Positions 12,624-24,082 of a stretch of 64,000 nucleotides of DNA are shown here, in pieces; the stretch's first letter is position 1; the number at the start of each line of letters is the position of its first letter. Under the pieces are notes generated by a model that worked only from the letters and a program-made list of their open reading frames with translations, was not told where the DNA came from and did not search any database. This DNA comes from Zychaea mexicana (Eukaryota > Mucoromycota > Mucoromycetes > Mucorales > Lichtheimiaceae): positions 620,001 through 684,000 of the forward strand of contig NW_026516667.1 in NCBI RefSeq assembly GCF_025766255.1, written 5' to 3'. A program made the translations under genes and the position numbers.

Positions 12624-12851
12624 ATGGATGCATATGATGTATCTATTTCAGGGGATCGTAAATACTTAAGTGATGATGAGATTGAATTCCGTTGGCCGGA
12701 ACGCAGTGGCATTTTAGTGGCATCATTGTTTATATATAAATCTACTATATTAATCATATTACCAAGGGGGATTGATGGCTGTTACGGGTTCGGTCACACA
12801 ACATGCTTAGCCCTCCGGATTTCTTCCTTTCTTCGTTTCTGCAAAGGATAA
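12624..12851 (+). CDS. Hypothetical small protein, possibly exon 1 of a larger gene
   Basis: A 75-codon ATG-started frame preceded by a convincing TATA box and pyrimidine-rich leader. The first 30 residues (MDAYDVSISGDRKYLSDDEI, then EFRWPERSG) look coding. After that the translation becomes hydrophobic and then random-looking, so the true exon may end early and splice to something downstream. I could not find a partner exon with a clean junction. I do not recognise the protein; the promoter context is stronger evidence than the ORF. Confidence 0.35.
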   Translation: MDAYDVSISGDRKYLSDDEIEFRWPERSGILVASLFIYKSTILIILPRGIDGCYGFGHTTCLALRISSFLRFCKG

Positions 12852-13319
12852 AACTATATTGGGGCGGTTGGGTATCGATTGCACTCGCTTCATAAATGAT
12901 GAATGGTAGGGTGGTAATGGCATTGTAGTATTGTAAACATCGGAAGAGCTTGACTGCTGTCGCACACATGTCATGTCTATACTCTTCTATTTTCCGAGTA
13001 CACCAACACCCCTCATCTACCAATCACAGACATCCTCTGTTTTGATACGTAACAAGCTAGACTTGATTCAGCCAGTCCCGACATTTGGGCACAAGTATTT
13101 TAATGCCACGCTTTTGTTCCTCCGCGCCTATCCCGAATGTTTTTTTTTCATGCTTGTCATCAACGGTGAGCCATTTCTTGTTTGCTCCCTCGGGTGCGAC
13201 TGAGAACTTTCTCACAGGAACACACATCTTCTTTTTTTGTAGTCGGTTATTGCAGCAGTGAGATCTTCGGTTTTGATTTTTAGAGAGAGAGAGTATATAT
13301 ACTTGCTAAATTCTGCTTT

Positions 13320-13556
13320 ATGAGTAATAACTATAGAAAAGAGGGTCCAGAAGTCTTTGAAGATAAAACAGCTATCATACCGGATCTTAATGACTTTTCA
13401 ATGTCTGCAAATAGGTTATCGCATCACCTTTCTTCATATGCATCTATCATTATCAGTGCGTTGATGCTCTTAATTGGCCAATTAAACCTGGCCCGTAATT
13501 TAGCTGCTGGTGGTGATTGTGACATCGCGTGTATCCGCCATCTTTACAAAGTATAA
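13320..13556 (+). CDS. Hypothetical 78-residue protein with one membrane segment
   Basis: An ATG-started frame with a polar N-terminal half (NNYRKEGPEVFEDKTAIIPD) and one hydrophobic stretch (SSYASIIISALMLLIGQL). Upstream are a GA-run and TATATATAC about 25 nt before the ATG. No family recognised. It could be a separate short gene, or the last exon of whatever begins at 12624. Confidence 0.3.
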   Translation: MSNNYRKEGPEVFEDKTAIIPDLNDFSMSANRLSHHLSSYASIIISALMLLIGQLNLARNLAAGGDCDIACIRHLYKV

Positions 13557-14159
13557 TACAGACCCAACCCTCCTTCTCCCGCGGCTCGCTGGTCAGATCA
13601 GCTGCTCCAATGTTGTTGCTGATATTGCATACGTAAACGGAGTATAACGGTGCTGTGGTTCCATGCTAATGGAAAGTACTTGCTGCTGCCGTGGTCTATC
13701 ACATGGTACTTATTGGTAGCGATGATGAGGGAGGGTCCCACACAAGGTCAAAGCTTACCAAGTCTAGTCGACATTACATACGTACAAGTGTCTTGTATCG
13801 ACAAGCACCACCGCCACCATTGTATGTATCATTTTCATCCCTAATAACAATAAGCCCTGCTATTCCGGGAATCCATTTTTAATTTTATTTGCCAAGCCCC
13901 TTAGTCCCAATACCACTACTGCCGCATGTACACAGCCACAATGTGCGTGCGTGCGCTCTATCCTCATATTTTATTACATACGCCGCAGAAAGACGACGTG
14001 GCTCATCCCGCTTTAAACCGTAAGCTCCGGTTACTGTTCCTTTTTTTTGTTGGCCACCTTTTCCATCCATTTCAACTTTACATAACGTAGAAAAAAAAAG
14101 CGACAGCAACAACAGTTCTTTTGATTACTTCTTCAGCCGCACTGCGTTTCATCAACACC
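13557..14159. other. Promoter region of the C2H2 gene
   Basis: No gene supported. The sequence just before ATG 14160 contains a poly(T) and A-rich leader. Frames here start on non-ATG codons or overlap on both strands. Confidence 0.45.
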
Positions 14160-15758
14160 ATGTCATCATCTTACGATACCACTAATAGTAACAGCTGCAC
14201 GACAACATCAACATCAACAGAATATGCAACGTTACCAGTGCATGATCATGATTTTCGTCAACGACAACGCCACGTTGACTGCAGTACACAACAATGGGGC
14301 TGTGAAGATGGAATAACCAAAATAAAAGGAGCGCCGTTCTCCTCTTCCTCGTCGCCGCCGAAACTTCCATCATCGTCATCATCAATAGCATCATCCTTTT
14401 CTAATAATAATATGACCACCTGTCAACTGTCTTCATCTTACCATTATCCTACTCCAGCAACGCCTTCCCCATACTCAACATTCACAAAGTCGCCATCATT
14501 AGCTTCTCCACACACCAAAAAGGAGCGCACAACCTATGTTGCCGGTGGATCATCTTATAGTTCATTTCCAGTAAAACAGCAACACCAAGACGGCAGTGGT
14601 AGTAACAAGGCGAAAACACTACCCACGAAATCATCTTCTGCTACTACATCACCAATGACTGCGGCAGTCGCTACGCAACAGCAACAACAACAACAACACA
14701 AGCCGTTTCGATGCAACGAATGCGGTCAGACGTTTAGCCGATCGCATAATCTAAAATCCCATTCAGCCACTCATTCTCTCGTGAGACCATACAAGGTGTG
14801 TAACTTTCGCAAAGGAAGAAAAAGAGGGAAAAAGGGCACTTGAAAATGAAAAGCAACGCTGCTGTGCTGATTAGCTAATAGTACTATGATAACAGTGTCA
14901 TACCTGTGGGCGGGAGTTTCGACGCTTGCATGATTTGAAACGTCATCAGAAATTACACACAGGCGAGCGGCCGTATGTATGTCCAACATGCGATCGATCA
15001 TTTTCGCGTTTGGATGCCTTGAATCGACATCTTAAAGCAGATATCGGTTGCGATCGATCGAAACAGCAACGACAGACCGCTCCAAAAGAACGAAAATCGT
15101 GGTCACCATCATCATCAACAGCAGCAGCACGAACGATGAGCACCCCGCCTTCGCCTCCAATCCCTGCAGCAGCTGGTATTGTTGGTTCTGAACCTCGTCG
15201 ATCATCGGCGCCTACTCCTTTGCCTACTTCATTCCAAGACCCGCAACAACATCACCAGCAGCAAACATTATTACCACCAATTCGATTTTCTTCATATGAT
15301 TCATTGGATTTAAACCCGGCAGCATCACCATCATCATCGCCGTCGTCACCAAGATCGCCAGCAGCAGCAGCAGCAGCAGTAGCAGCAGCAAGAAGTATAA
15401 TAGCAGAGCAGCATCAAACAGAAACGGATCAACTTAGACGACAAATACATGATCTACAAGTTGAGGTGACTATTTCGGCTTTACTATAAAAAGGAAAAGA
15501 AAAAGAATAATAAAAAAAGATCCCCGTGCTGTATACACTAACCTAAATAAATATGATTTACTGCAGAATCGATTATTGCGATCCCTCGTAACGGGTATTA
15601 GTAGTAGCAGTAGTAGCAGCAGCTTACAAGCAGCAACGGAAGAAACAAATAAGCGACGCGTATCTGCAGCAGCAGCAGGAGTGGCACAACAGCATCAGCG
15701 AGAAACCCTACTTTTAAGCTCGTCTCCAACCCCTATGGACTGGCGCAAATCACTATAG
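14160..15758 (+). CDS. C2H2 zinc-finger transcription factor with short leucine zipper (Crz1-like)
   Basis: Three exons: 14160-14795, 14896-15465 and 15567-15758, all GT-AG and phase 0, giving 465 residues. I chose ATG 14160; the frame is open upstream but has no earlier ATG. A Ser/Thr-rich, Gln-rich N-terminus precedes three fingers. Finger 1 is [19 protein letters not shown]; finger 2, [17 protein letters not shown], spans the first junction; finger 3 is [17 protein letters not shown]. The HTGERPY linker and the DALNRH...GC ending of the last finger resemble the calcineurin-responsive factor Crz1. After a Ser/Pro/Ala-rich region, [18 protein letters not shown] forms a short coiled coil across the second junction, suggesting dimerisation. 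Nuclear DNA-binding regulator; the Crz1 assignment is likely but not certain, and a calcineurin docking site is not obvious. Confidence 0.88.
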
Positions 15759-15850
15759 ATCATTTATCACGATGTGCGTATAATATGCATCATGTATATT
15801 ATCCTGTCTCCTAGTATTACGTGTGCAAACGTCACACACACACGCACACA

Positions 15851-15851
<1 letters not shown>

Positions 15852-15917
<66 letters not shown>

Positions 15918-15920
15918 TGT
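15852..15920. repeat. (CT)n(GT)n microsatellite
   Basis: About 48 nt of CT dinucleotides run straight into about 20 nt of GT. It lies in the 3' region of the C2H2 gene, between it and the convergent LON-RING gene. Confidence 0.92.
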
Positions 15921-16295
15921 CAATCTAAGCACTCCCATTCCCTCCGCAACAGTTTCCCCCTTTACTATACCTACTATGACGCCATTAAACCTCCAAATAA
16001 AAGTGTATTAAGGAGTAAAGTATTATAATTTGAATCGAGATCAAGGTTATCTAGTTGTGTCCGTCGCATATACAAAATCGGTAACACAAGTGGAACGTCA
16101 TAGAAGAAAGGTAAAAATATACACAGAATAACTAGTTATAGTTTAGTAGGACAAAAATATGTGTTGCTGCGTTGTGTGTGTGTGTGTACGATATGTATGA
16201 AAAGGTATGATGTGTGTTAGAATAGTATAGTAATAGCAATATACATAGTGTCTAATAAATAGCGATGGTGATGATGATGATGATGATGATGATGG

Positions 16296-18204
16296 CTAAG
16301 AGATTTGACAGGCACCATCTGCACCACCGCGTGGGTATTGCTGCTGCAGATGACTTGATGAAGATGATGAAGCGTTGCTGTTGTTGTTGTTATTATTATT
16401 ATTACACTGTAACCAGAATGACCACTGATCTTTAAATCGATCGACCCATTTGACGAGCATCAGGACGCGTTCACGAAGCATGCGTACGGATAACAGCTTG
16501 GCCTTTTCCTCTTGGTTTAATGGCATCATATTAGCTGCCCACCAAATGAAAATGGCTCGGTTTTGTCGCGGACCATGGATAGCCGGTGGATCACCAAATG
16601 CACGTAGTAATTGGGCAAAACGATCACTGCCACTCCCTTGACCTTGTGCTGCTGGGGAGTCTCGCAACAGTTTGATAAACGACGCAAGTTGCTGGATCAG
16701 ATCGTCCGTCGTTGTTTCTTCGTGTCTCGTCGAACTTGGCCCCATCGTTACGTTAAAGGGCGATGATGGCGGTTGTGGGCCAGATGATGATGATGGTGTT
16801 GGCGGTCTAACAGAAGCAGCGGTGGGAGTTTGAAATAATGCTTGCGGCGCCGCCGCGGCCGTTGTGGTTGGATTCGCCAGCGGCGATGGTTTTTTTTGGG
16901 CAGGTGAGAGCCCGTGAAGATGCATCTGCATCAACCAAGGCGATCGTGCCATCCGTGTTTGCGGATGTGCCCGAGCGGCCCATGACCGTTGCTGCTGTTG
17001 CGGAAGGATAGCACCCCCGGGCATGCTCGATCGGGGTCTTGGTGGGTGATATTGTGATGACGATCGATCGAGGTTGTTTGTGTTGCTGTTAATAAAATTA
17101 CTGTCTGGGCGATTGTGATTTTGGTGGAGCCGGGTTGCTGCACTACTTGTTGTAGTCTGCTGCTGCTGCTGCTGCCTTTGTCGCTGCTCTAGGGTAGCGC
17201 GCTGTGCACAGGCTCGCATAATCGCCTCACGCTCTAGGGCCTGTTCTTGTTCTCCATCAATATCGTCAACACGCTCCAATTCGCCGACGTGGTATCCGTC
17301 CACCATACTGTGATTCACCACACGAAACCGATGCGATCCGACTGCTTGTACTACCGATCGGCCATCCTCTAATGTTTGGACATGTGTCAGCTCCAACATG
17401 GTTCCATATTCATAGAATGGCATTGATATCGCGGCTGTAGGAGGTGCTGCTGCTGCTGCTGCTGCTAATGAAGATGCCCCTGGCTGCTGTTGTCTTCGTA
17501 CGGCTAGACACATGGCGAATCGGCGTCGGCGAGATTCCATTACTCGACGAAGCATCAGCCTGTAGCGTGGTTCAAAAATATGTATCACACATCGGACGTG
17601 TGGGAATGCTAATGAACCGATCAATATCGGGACTCTTTTATCGTCATCAACATGAGCGCCACTGTCTTGCAGCAGTTCATCTTGACGCTGTTGCGGAAAT
17701 AACGCCTGCACCAAATGGCATAGCAATGGTGTTGGTGGCGGTGTCCAGCTGATAGACTGGCGACATATAGGACAGGAAGGCATATGGTCGAGTGATCTGA
17801 CAAGACACGACTGACAAAATGTATGGCCACATGGCGCTGTGGCAGGGTTGTAGAAGCAGGAACAGCAGATAGGACATTCGAGCAGGCGCACGAGGTGAAC
17901 CCTCAACACGTCTTTGGTGATTTGCTGTTTTTGTTGATCGAGTGAACGCATGGCATGTTGAATCTGATCAATGGTGACATTGGTGCGGGTATGTGTTGTG
18001 TGTACTCTCTGACAGTCGGGAGCAACGCATGGTTTCTGCTGTTGCGGTGTTGCTGCGATAGCAGTTGTTGCATTCAGCGTAGTGGTAGGGTCGCAGTTTT
18101 GGCAGATGGTGTAGCCACAAGGGAGGGTGAGTGGGCGAATAAGAGCGGTGCGGCATGCAGGACATATACTAAGCGCGGCGACAATGGCAGATGATGGCTC
18201 TTCT

Positions 18205-18240
<36 letters not shown>

Positions 18241-18443
18241 TTCTCGCGAGGACGCTTGACCTCTTGCTGCTGCGACAATTCATTGTCGTATTCACGGGAT
18301 CGTTTGTTCGAGTTGTACAGTGTGGAAGATAATCGTTGGTTGAAGCACGGCAGAAGGTGTGTGTGTGTGTGTGTGTGTGGAATAGAGCGAGTAGCGAGTG
18401 AATGGTAAAAATAAAAAGGAGAGGAAATGGAAGATAAAAGCAA
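16296..18443 (-). CDS. RING-RING-LON domain protein (LONRF-like E3 ligase), start unresolved
   Basis: The open frame encodes about 700 residues. RING 1 (about 18190-18015) has CPACRTALIRPLTLPCGYTI then CQNC and CVAPDCQRVH. RING 2 (about 17885-17760) has CPICCSCFYNPATAPCGHTF, CQSC and CPICRQSI. A LON substrate-binding domain follows (about 17640-17250: VPILIGSLAFPHV, HIFEPRYRLMLRRVMES, YGTMLELTHVQTLEDGRS). A long disordered Gln/Pro part and a conserved helical end complete it. Fungal LON-RING proteins share this order and are presumed ubiquitin ligases. The listed upper limit is simply where the frame opens, at a TTG. There is no in-frame ATG before RING 1; the first ATG in the likely transcript, near 18283, is in another frame. 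A short upstream exon, a non-AUG start or an indel in the (CAG)n tract near 18200-18235 could explain this. Confidence 0.85.
18357..18380. repeat. (GT)n run near the start of the LON-RING gene
   Basis: A run of GT on plus (AC on the coding strand) sits in the presumed leader or first coding part of the minus-strand LON-RING gene, where the frame would read alternating His-Thr. Its place supports treating this part as non-coding leader. Confidence 0.8.
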
Positions 18444-18740
18444 AAGAAGAACAAAAAAGTAAAAGAAGCTGTTTCCTGTTCTGTTTTAAGTGGGGACAGA
18501 AACGCTCCCAGCGAGCAGCAGTGCGTGGAAGGAAGGAAGGAAGCGAAAAAAATAGAGTGTGCGTTAGTGAGCGGGTGGGCCTTTCTCGATCGATCGATGC
18601 ACAAAAGAGAGACGGAAAGGAAAGTTAAAAAAAAAAAAAAAGGTTTTTGTGGAACCAGCATCCAAATTGGGAAGGGAGTTCCATGCATTAAATAAAAAAA
18701 AATTCCTGCCACTTTTTATCTCTTTTATTCTTCTTTGGTC

Positions 18741-20369
18741 TTATTCCGCCTTTTTCTTCTTGCCGCCTCCTCCTACATTCATCACCTTGACAGGCCGGTC
18801 CGTGTACACAGGGTGCAGCTGCCGCTCAATGTAGCTGCTGAACGTGCTGTCCGCCGTGCCATAGAACGCGTGCCCCTGTGCCGCTATCATCGCATCCACC
18901 ATCGGGATCAAGTACGACTCCAGCTTCACCTTCTCCTCAACCACCTGGATCCGCTTGAGGTCGTGCAGCTCCTCGCCAAAGTCCGACAGCACAAACACAC
19001 AAGGGAACGTAGCAAAGATCTTGCGCAAGAGCGGGCTCGTCCTGGGCGACGCCGCATCCGTGGCAATGTAGATCACCGTCTTTTGGAACCGTCTGGTGGC
19101 CGCATCCATGCCAGTCGGCGGCTCACACATTCTCGTCAGTCCTGCCGGCGGCGTGCTGCCCAGCATTTCCTGGATCTTGGGCGGGTGGTTGACCTCGATT
19201 GGCTTGCTGAGGTCCTCATTGATCGGCTTGAACTTGCGCAGCTGACGGACTTCATAGTCCTCGTTCTCTTGTCTGTCCTGGTCATGCTTGTAGTCCTCGT
19301 AGTACGCAACCTGGTCCACATTCAAATCCGTAAATGCATCGACGAGCTTGTGGTAAATGTCATCCACATGGATCGACGCTCTGACTTTGAACAAGCCATC
19401 CCCAACACGGATATGCAAACCGACAAATTGGTCCACCCCACCGAGCTGTCGTACCACCCGTGCCGCTGTTTCCGCCAAAATGGGGTTCCGGAAGATCATT
19501 TCCGACCGGAACGTTCTGAGCAGCTCGGCATGTGCTTCGGTTTGTGCGAGCACCCGATAAGTGCCAAATACTGATCCAAAGTGCAAAACCGGTGTCTCGA
19601 TGGCCTCCAACGTGGCCACATCGATCCGGTTCACAAATTTGGCCAAAGGTGTCGCCGAATCTGGCTTGTCGTACACTCGAAACTCATAGGGCGACATGTC
19701 CTTCATGAAGTAGATGTCGTCGACGCCGACTTGGAGTGTGTCCATGATCCATTCTGTCGATAAGTCGTCGCGGAACACGATCCGTACATTGTCTTTGATG
19801 CCCTTAGACAGATCATAGAAGAACGACCATGGTACTTGCGTCCAGCGAAAGTAGTTGAGGCATTCAGATGGCAGCGGCTCGTCAGGTCCAACTTGTGGAC
19901 AGTGCTCAAGTCCTCGCTTCGTTTGTAGTAGAAGCCGTTCGTACATTTTGTCGTATCGCAGCCACGGCATGGCTGGATTGCCCAAAAAGACCGGTGGCAG
20001 TAATAGGGTGCGGTTCAAGTAGGCCGCCAACAAGAGCGCGTTTTCGAGCTCGATACGTTGGTTGTGGAAACCAGAATGTGGCAAATACGTGATGAACTTT
20101 TCGCCAGGTCCTGGTTGATGTAATGTGAATGCTGGAGGGTAGATGACTGGAATGGCATCATTGTCCGGCAACGATGAGGTTGGATCTGGATGCTGTTGTT
20201 GTTTTTGACGATTTGGTGCTGGTGGTGGTGGTGATTGTGGTTCGTGATGGGATGTAGAATTGCTAAAAGATGGTGAGGATGAATGACGACTGAAAAGTAA
20301 AAAGACAAGAAAGACAGTAGAGCAGGCGGCAATCAGAGCGATCCGCCGCCGAGAAGTGAGAGGCATCAT
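18741..20369 (-). CDS. Type II membrane O-fucosyltransferase-like protein
   Basis: A single-exon gene of 542 residues from ATG 20369 (a second ATG follows at once). A short basic N-terminus (MMPLTSRRR) and one membrane anchor at residues 10-27 (IALIAACSTVFLVFLLFS) give a Golgi type II topology, followed by a Pro/Gln-rich stem. The catalytic part opens with FITYLPHSGFHNQRIELENA, which is the GFxNQ nucleotide-sugar motif of GDP-fucose protein O-fucosyltransferases. The family HxRxGD motif is present as HIRVGDG near residue 318. The end has IYIATDAAS and FYGTADSTFSSYI, also typical of this GT-B fold. Mucorales walls contain fucose, so a role in fucosylating glycans or proteins is a reasonable inference. 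The C-terminus is a Gly run plus KKKKAE. Acceptor unknown. Confidence 0.85.
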   Translation of the reverse strand: MMPLTSRRRIALIAACSTVFLVFLLFSRHSSSPSFSNSTSHHEPQSPPPPAPNRQKQQQHPDPTSSLPDNDAIPVIYPPAFTLHQPGPGEKFITYLPHSGFHNQRIELENALLLAAYLNRTLLLPPVFLGNPAMPWLRYDKMYERLLLQTKRGLEHCPQVGPDEPLPSECLNYFRWTQVPWSFFYDLSKGIKDNVRIVFRDDLSTEWIMDTLQVGVDDIYFMKDMSPYEFRVYDKPDSATPLAKFVNRIDVATLEAIETPVLHFGSVFGTYRVLAQTEAHAELLRTFRSEMIFRNPILAETAARVVRQLGGVDQFVGLHIRVGDGLFKVRASIHVDDIYHKLVDAFTDLNVDQVAYYEDYKHDQDRQENEDYEVRQLRKFKPINEDLSKPIEVNHPPKIQEMLGSTPPAGLTRMCEPPTGMDAATRRFQKTVIYIATDAASPRTSPLLRKIFATFPCVFVLSDFGEELHDLKRIQVVEEKVKLESYLIPMVDAMIAAQGHAFYGTADSTFSSYIERQLHPVYTDRPVKVMNVGGGGKKKKAE

Positions 20370-21339
20370 GATGAGTGACAGCAGCGGCAAAGTAAGATCA
20401 CCATAAAACAAACGAAAATCCCGCAGAAGTCTAGTAGGCCCGGAGGAAACGGCTGGTTAATTGAGCGCATCATTTACAAAGGGTTATTGATTTCCCACCT
20501 TGTCCAGACTCATAAACACACCGCTATTTTTAAACTTCCATGTCGAGGTATTAGGTGCACAGCCGTATATTTTGGAGTATTTGTTTAATTATGGGCATAT
20601 TCGCTTCCCTGCAAATAAGATTGTTTATCCACGAGGATGGTATTGGTTGTTCTTGGTCATGCTAACTCAACGCCATGTACATACTGAGAGCTGTTACTCT
20701 TTCATATGAGTGATATTATCAAGATAAACTTAAAGTGCATACTCGATGATTTGCAAAGCACTTGGTTGATAGCAGCACTATAAAGAAGGATACATGTCAA
20801 CTTACTGGAACAGATGTTTGCTTCTTTTGACTGGAGTGGACCTGTGATCAACAGAGAACATGCTACCTGACCCAAGAATGGGGCCCTTCTGATGCCTGCA
20901 ATATACGAACTGAGAACCCTTAAACCCGGCATTTTTGGCGTGCATGACATTGAAGCATCATGAGAATAGACATAACGAGTGTGGTCTGTAGCAACATGAA
21001 GGAACCATTCTACAGCTTATGGCACAGATCACATAACCATGTTGACGTATAAAATGCGACTGTAGGAAGCCCGGGAGAGAATTTTCGGTAAAGGTGTGAA
21101 CCAGCTTATTATTACTTGCATGGGCCAACATTATTTTACAATAGCAGTGTGGCTAAAACATATGTTGGCTCAAGCACTTAAGGCTTTGTTGCTTTGGTAT
21201 ACTTTTCATTTTACCACAAATTACTCGGTAAAAGTAAATTGAAAGCCCAAAGCCTTTTAGGTTTTTAGGTTTTGAACTCATATACTCAACGGGCGGGATC
21301 CTGCAAGCTTTCCCTCTCTTGTTTCTTCTTTTGAGAACC
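20370..21339. other. Intergenic region before dynamitin
   Basis: It contains the divergent promoters of the minus-strand fucosyltransferase-like gene and the plus-strand dynamitin gene. No ORF with coding character seen. Confidence 0.5.
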
Positions 21340-23527
21340 ATGGCTTCCAAATATTCTGCCCTCCCTGATATTGTACGGTTCAAACAATATTAGAAAACTA
21401 GCACGATTTTGTTTTTAACTCAATTAATGGTAGGACGATCAACCTGACGTTTACGAGACCCCAGATTCGGGTGATGTAGCCCATGCTACCACTTTAGGTG
21501 ATCAGGTACATTGAAGACACACATCTATTTTTCTGGTTTTGCCAATTGACACAAGAAGCTACCGTTTTCTTTCGGCTCCAATTCCAAAACTCAAGTAAAT
21601 GCTATTACTAATACTACGTACCACTAACTCTTGTAGTCGAGTGATGAGGATGATGGAAATGAAAACGTCGTACGATCTCGGGTTTCTGTCAAAGATGCCA
21701 GCGCACGGTTTAAAGATAGTGTTGTCGAATCCTCGGGCATCGGTTCGTGTTTTCTTTCTTGCTTCTTTCTCTACTGTCCTACATTACATAATTTACAAAG
21801 GCTACAAATGAACAACCCAACCTTGAGAATTGACAGATGGATGGAACAAATTTACAACAACTCTTAGATTTCACGGATCGTTTGACGCGTAGAAAAAAGG
21901 CAATGTATCGCAGCTACGTTCGACGACCGGCTGCTTTGGAAACGAGTGAGTATGAGCTTTTACCAAAAGACTTGGAGCTCCAAGAAACGTCAATCCAAAA
22001 GCTTCGTCGTTTGATGTTTGAGGTCCAAGAGTTGAACGAAGAAGTAGAGAAAAAGAAGGTTGGTTTGTTGACAAATTCAGATCTATTATCAAAATTCACC
22101 ACCACCCTCCAATCTTTCCTCGATGGCAGTGATTGACTTTGGTTTCCCTACGTATAGGAATCAGAGACGGAAAAGGAAGATGTCAGCCAGGCAGACTTGC
22201 TTTCTCAAATATCGTTCTTGCAATCGGATTTGACGAGACTTGGCAAGAACTTGGGCGAAACACTAGTAGATGAATCGACCAACTATGGCAACCGCATCGA
22301 TGAGGCCAAACGGCTTATCAAACAGCTTGAAGCTTACAAAACGGCAGCTGTCGCCAAGGAAAACGACAACAATAACAGCAGTGAGAATGACGACGCGGTT
22401 CTTATCGAAAAGAATGACAAGGGCGATGTAATGTGTCATTATTTTTCCTTGTTTTAATTTAGTGGCGATGAGCCTCTTGCAAGAATGAGAGAAGGCTCAC
22501 ATGTTTCATACGTTGATAGGTTCTTACATATGAACTCTACTATACCCCCGAGACAGCAAAAATGCACAAGGAGAGCAAAGTTTCCGATATCGATGAGAGG
22601 ATTGCCAAGCTGGAATCGTTAGTCGGATCTAGCTCAGGCCGTGGTTTGGATGACTTGGTAAGTGTTGGAAATACTACTTTGACACAACCGGCGTGGATAC
22701 CGAGAATAAAATGGGAAAGACTCAACTTTTTTGCTATAATATTTGTAGCCACCAAGTCTTGCCACGGCATCCCTCATCGGATCCGTGTCGAAACTAGAGC
22801 AACAAATCACCATTCTGGCCCAACCAAGGCAATTGGAAACCGTTGCTCGAAGAGTGAAAGTGTTGATCAGTGAATTGGATAGACTCAATGAGCTCAAGTC
22901 GGGTCGTAAGGATTTGTCATTGGGCTTTCTTTCTAGCACTACATCGCTACCAAGCACTGCCGGTGGTGCAGCTGGTGCTAATGCAGCAAATGAAAATAAA
23001 GAAGCCCAAGGTCTTTCCAGTGAGGCTGAAGAAAAGGTATGTTGGACACAGATTTATAGGCTTCCATAGAGGAGAGGGGGAGAGGAATCTGTTGAGATAC
23101 ATGGTTTTGCGTTTATTGATAGGCATCTCTAGGTCAACCAACTTTTCGCAACAATGGAAAAAGTCGATCCACTTTTAAACTTAACACCAGCACTGCTTAC
23201 ACGCTTAAAAGCGCTGCAAGGTCTTCATACTGAAGCATCTACCTTTGGTCGATCAGTTAAAGCTATCTCTGAAGAGCAAACCCGTATCACTGATGAACTG
23301 AAGAACCTCAGTACAGCCTGTGAACTGGTAAAGTAGTTCTCTATATATCCCACGCAACCTCTGTTCCATTTACATGAGAAAAAAAATATTTGCTAAGAGG
23401 AACCATTGTATAGCTCAATAAGAGTCTCAAGGAAAATGAAGATACAGTCAACAGCAATATCAAGGTCATTGATGGTCGGATGACTGAACTTGTACAGCGT
23501 GTTGGCGCATTGAGTACGGCTCCATAG
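21340..23527 (+). CDS. JNM1: Dynamitin, dynactin p50 subunit (nine exons)
   Basis: Exons: 21340-21372, 21434-21505, 21637-about 21742, 21837-22058, 22158-22427, 22520-22657, 22749-23036, 23133-23327 and 23414-23527, coding for roughly 475 residues. The start MASKYSALPDI followed by DDQPDVYETPDS is the conserved dynamitin N-terminus that binds the Arp1 filament. LDFTDRLTRRKKA, LQETSIQKLRRLMFEVQELN and YELYYTPETAKMHKESKV are further family blocks, and the rest is long coiled coil to the stop. Dynamitin forms the dynactin shoulder that joins the Arp1 rod to p150 and is needed for dynein transport and nuclear movement. One problem: with the best donor (21743, GTTCGT) exon 3 ends in phase 1 while exon 4 must be read in phase 0. 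Weaker donors at 21721 or 21724 restore the frame. Otherwise all junctions agree. The gene converges on the Arp10 gene. Confidence 0.92.
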
Positions 23528-24082
23528 ATATATAACATAGGTTGCCCGCTTCTCTTTACCATCGCAAAACACAAGCTTTTATACTATTATATTTCCCATC
23601 TACCATCACGCGCCCGTATACTTATACCTTCTCTCCTTTTGTTCTTTTCTATATCTCTCTCTTCTGCTCTCACTCTCCGTCTCAACTTATGACTCACTCT
23701 TGATCTTTTTGGTCTGCGAATACTATTGAAAAACAAAAATCTTATTACTGTTATATCGACTTGCATAAGTTTTGGAACATGCAACTTACATAATTTATGA
23801 AGGAAGCAAGCAGCAGATAAAATGTAGGCAACATACTATCCAACTCATCGCACAATTCCACATGTATGACTTATGATAGCCATAAACTTATATCCAGGTA
23901 ACTGTCCATATAAGAATGTATGAAAACTGCTCACGTGATTAATTTATTTACAGATTATAGATGAGCAATGGATGTAAAATATGTAGATATAAGAATAAAT
24001 GATATGTGGTGATTAGGTGTAACAAGTAAGATGGTAGCCGGGATAATGATGAAATCGGGATGCACGAACGATATTTGTTTGC

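Noticed and set aside
18074..18712. A 212-codon minus-strand frame overlapping the LON-RING gene
   Set aside because: It reads the CAG tract as poly-Ser and lacks domains, while the LON-RING frame carries RING 1. It is kept only as part of the start-codon question.
18735..19574. A 279-codon plus-strand frame
   Set aside because: It is antisense to the well-supported O-fucosyltransferase-like gene and has no motif; its length follows from the codon bias of the opposite strand.
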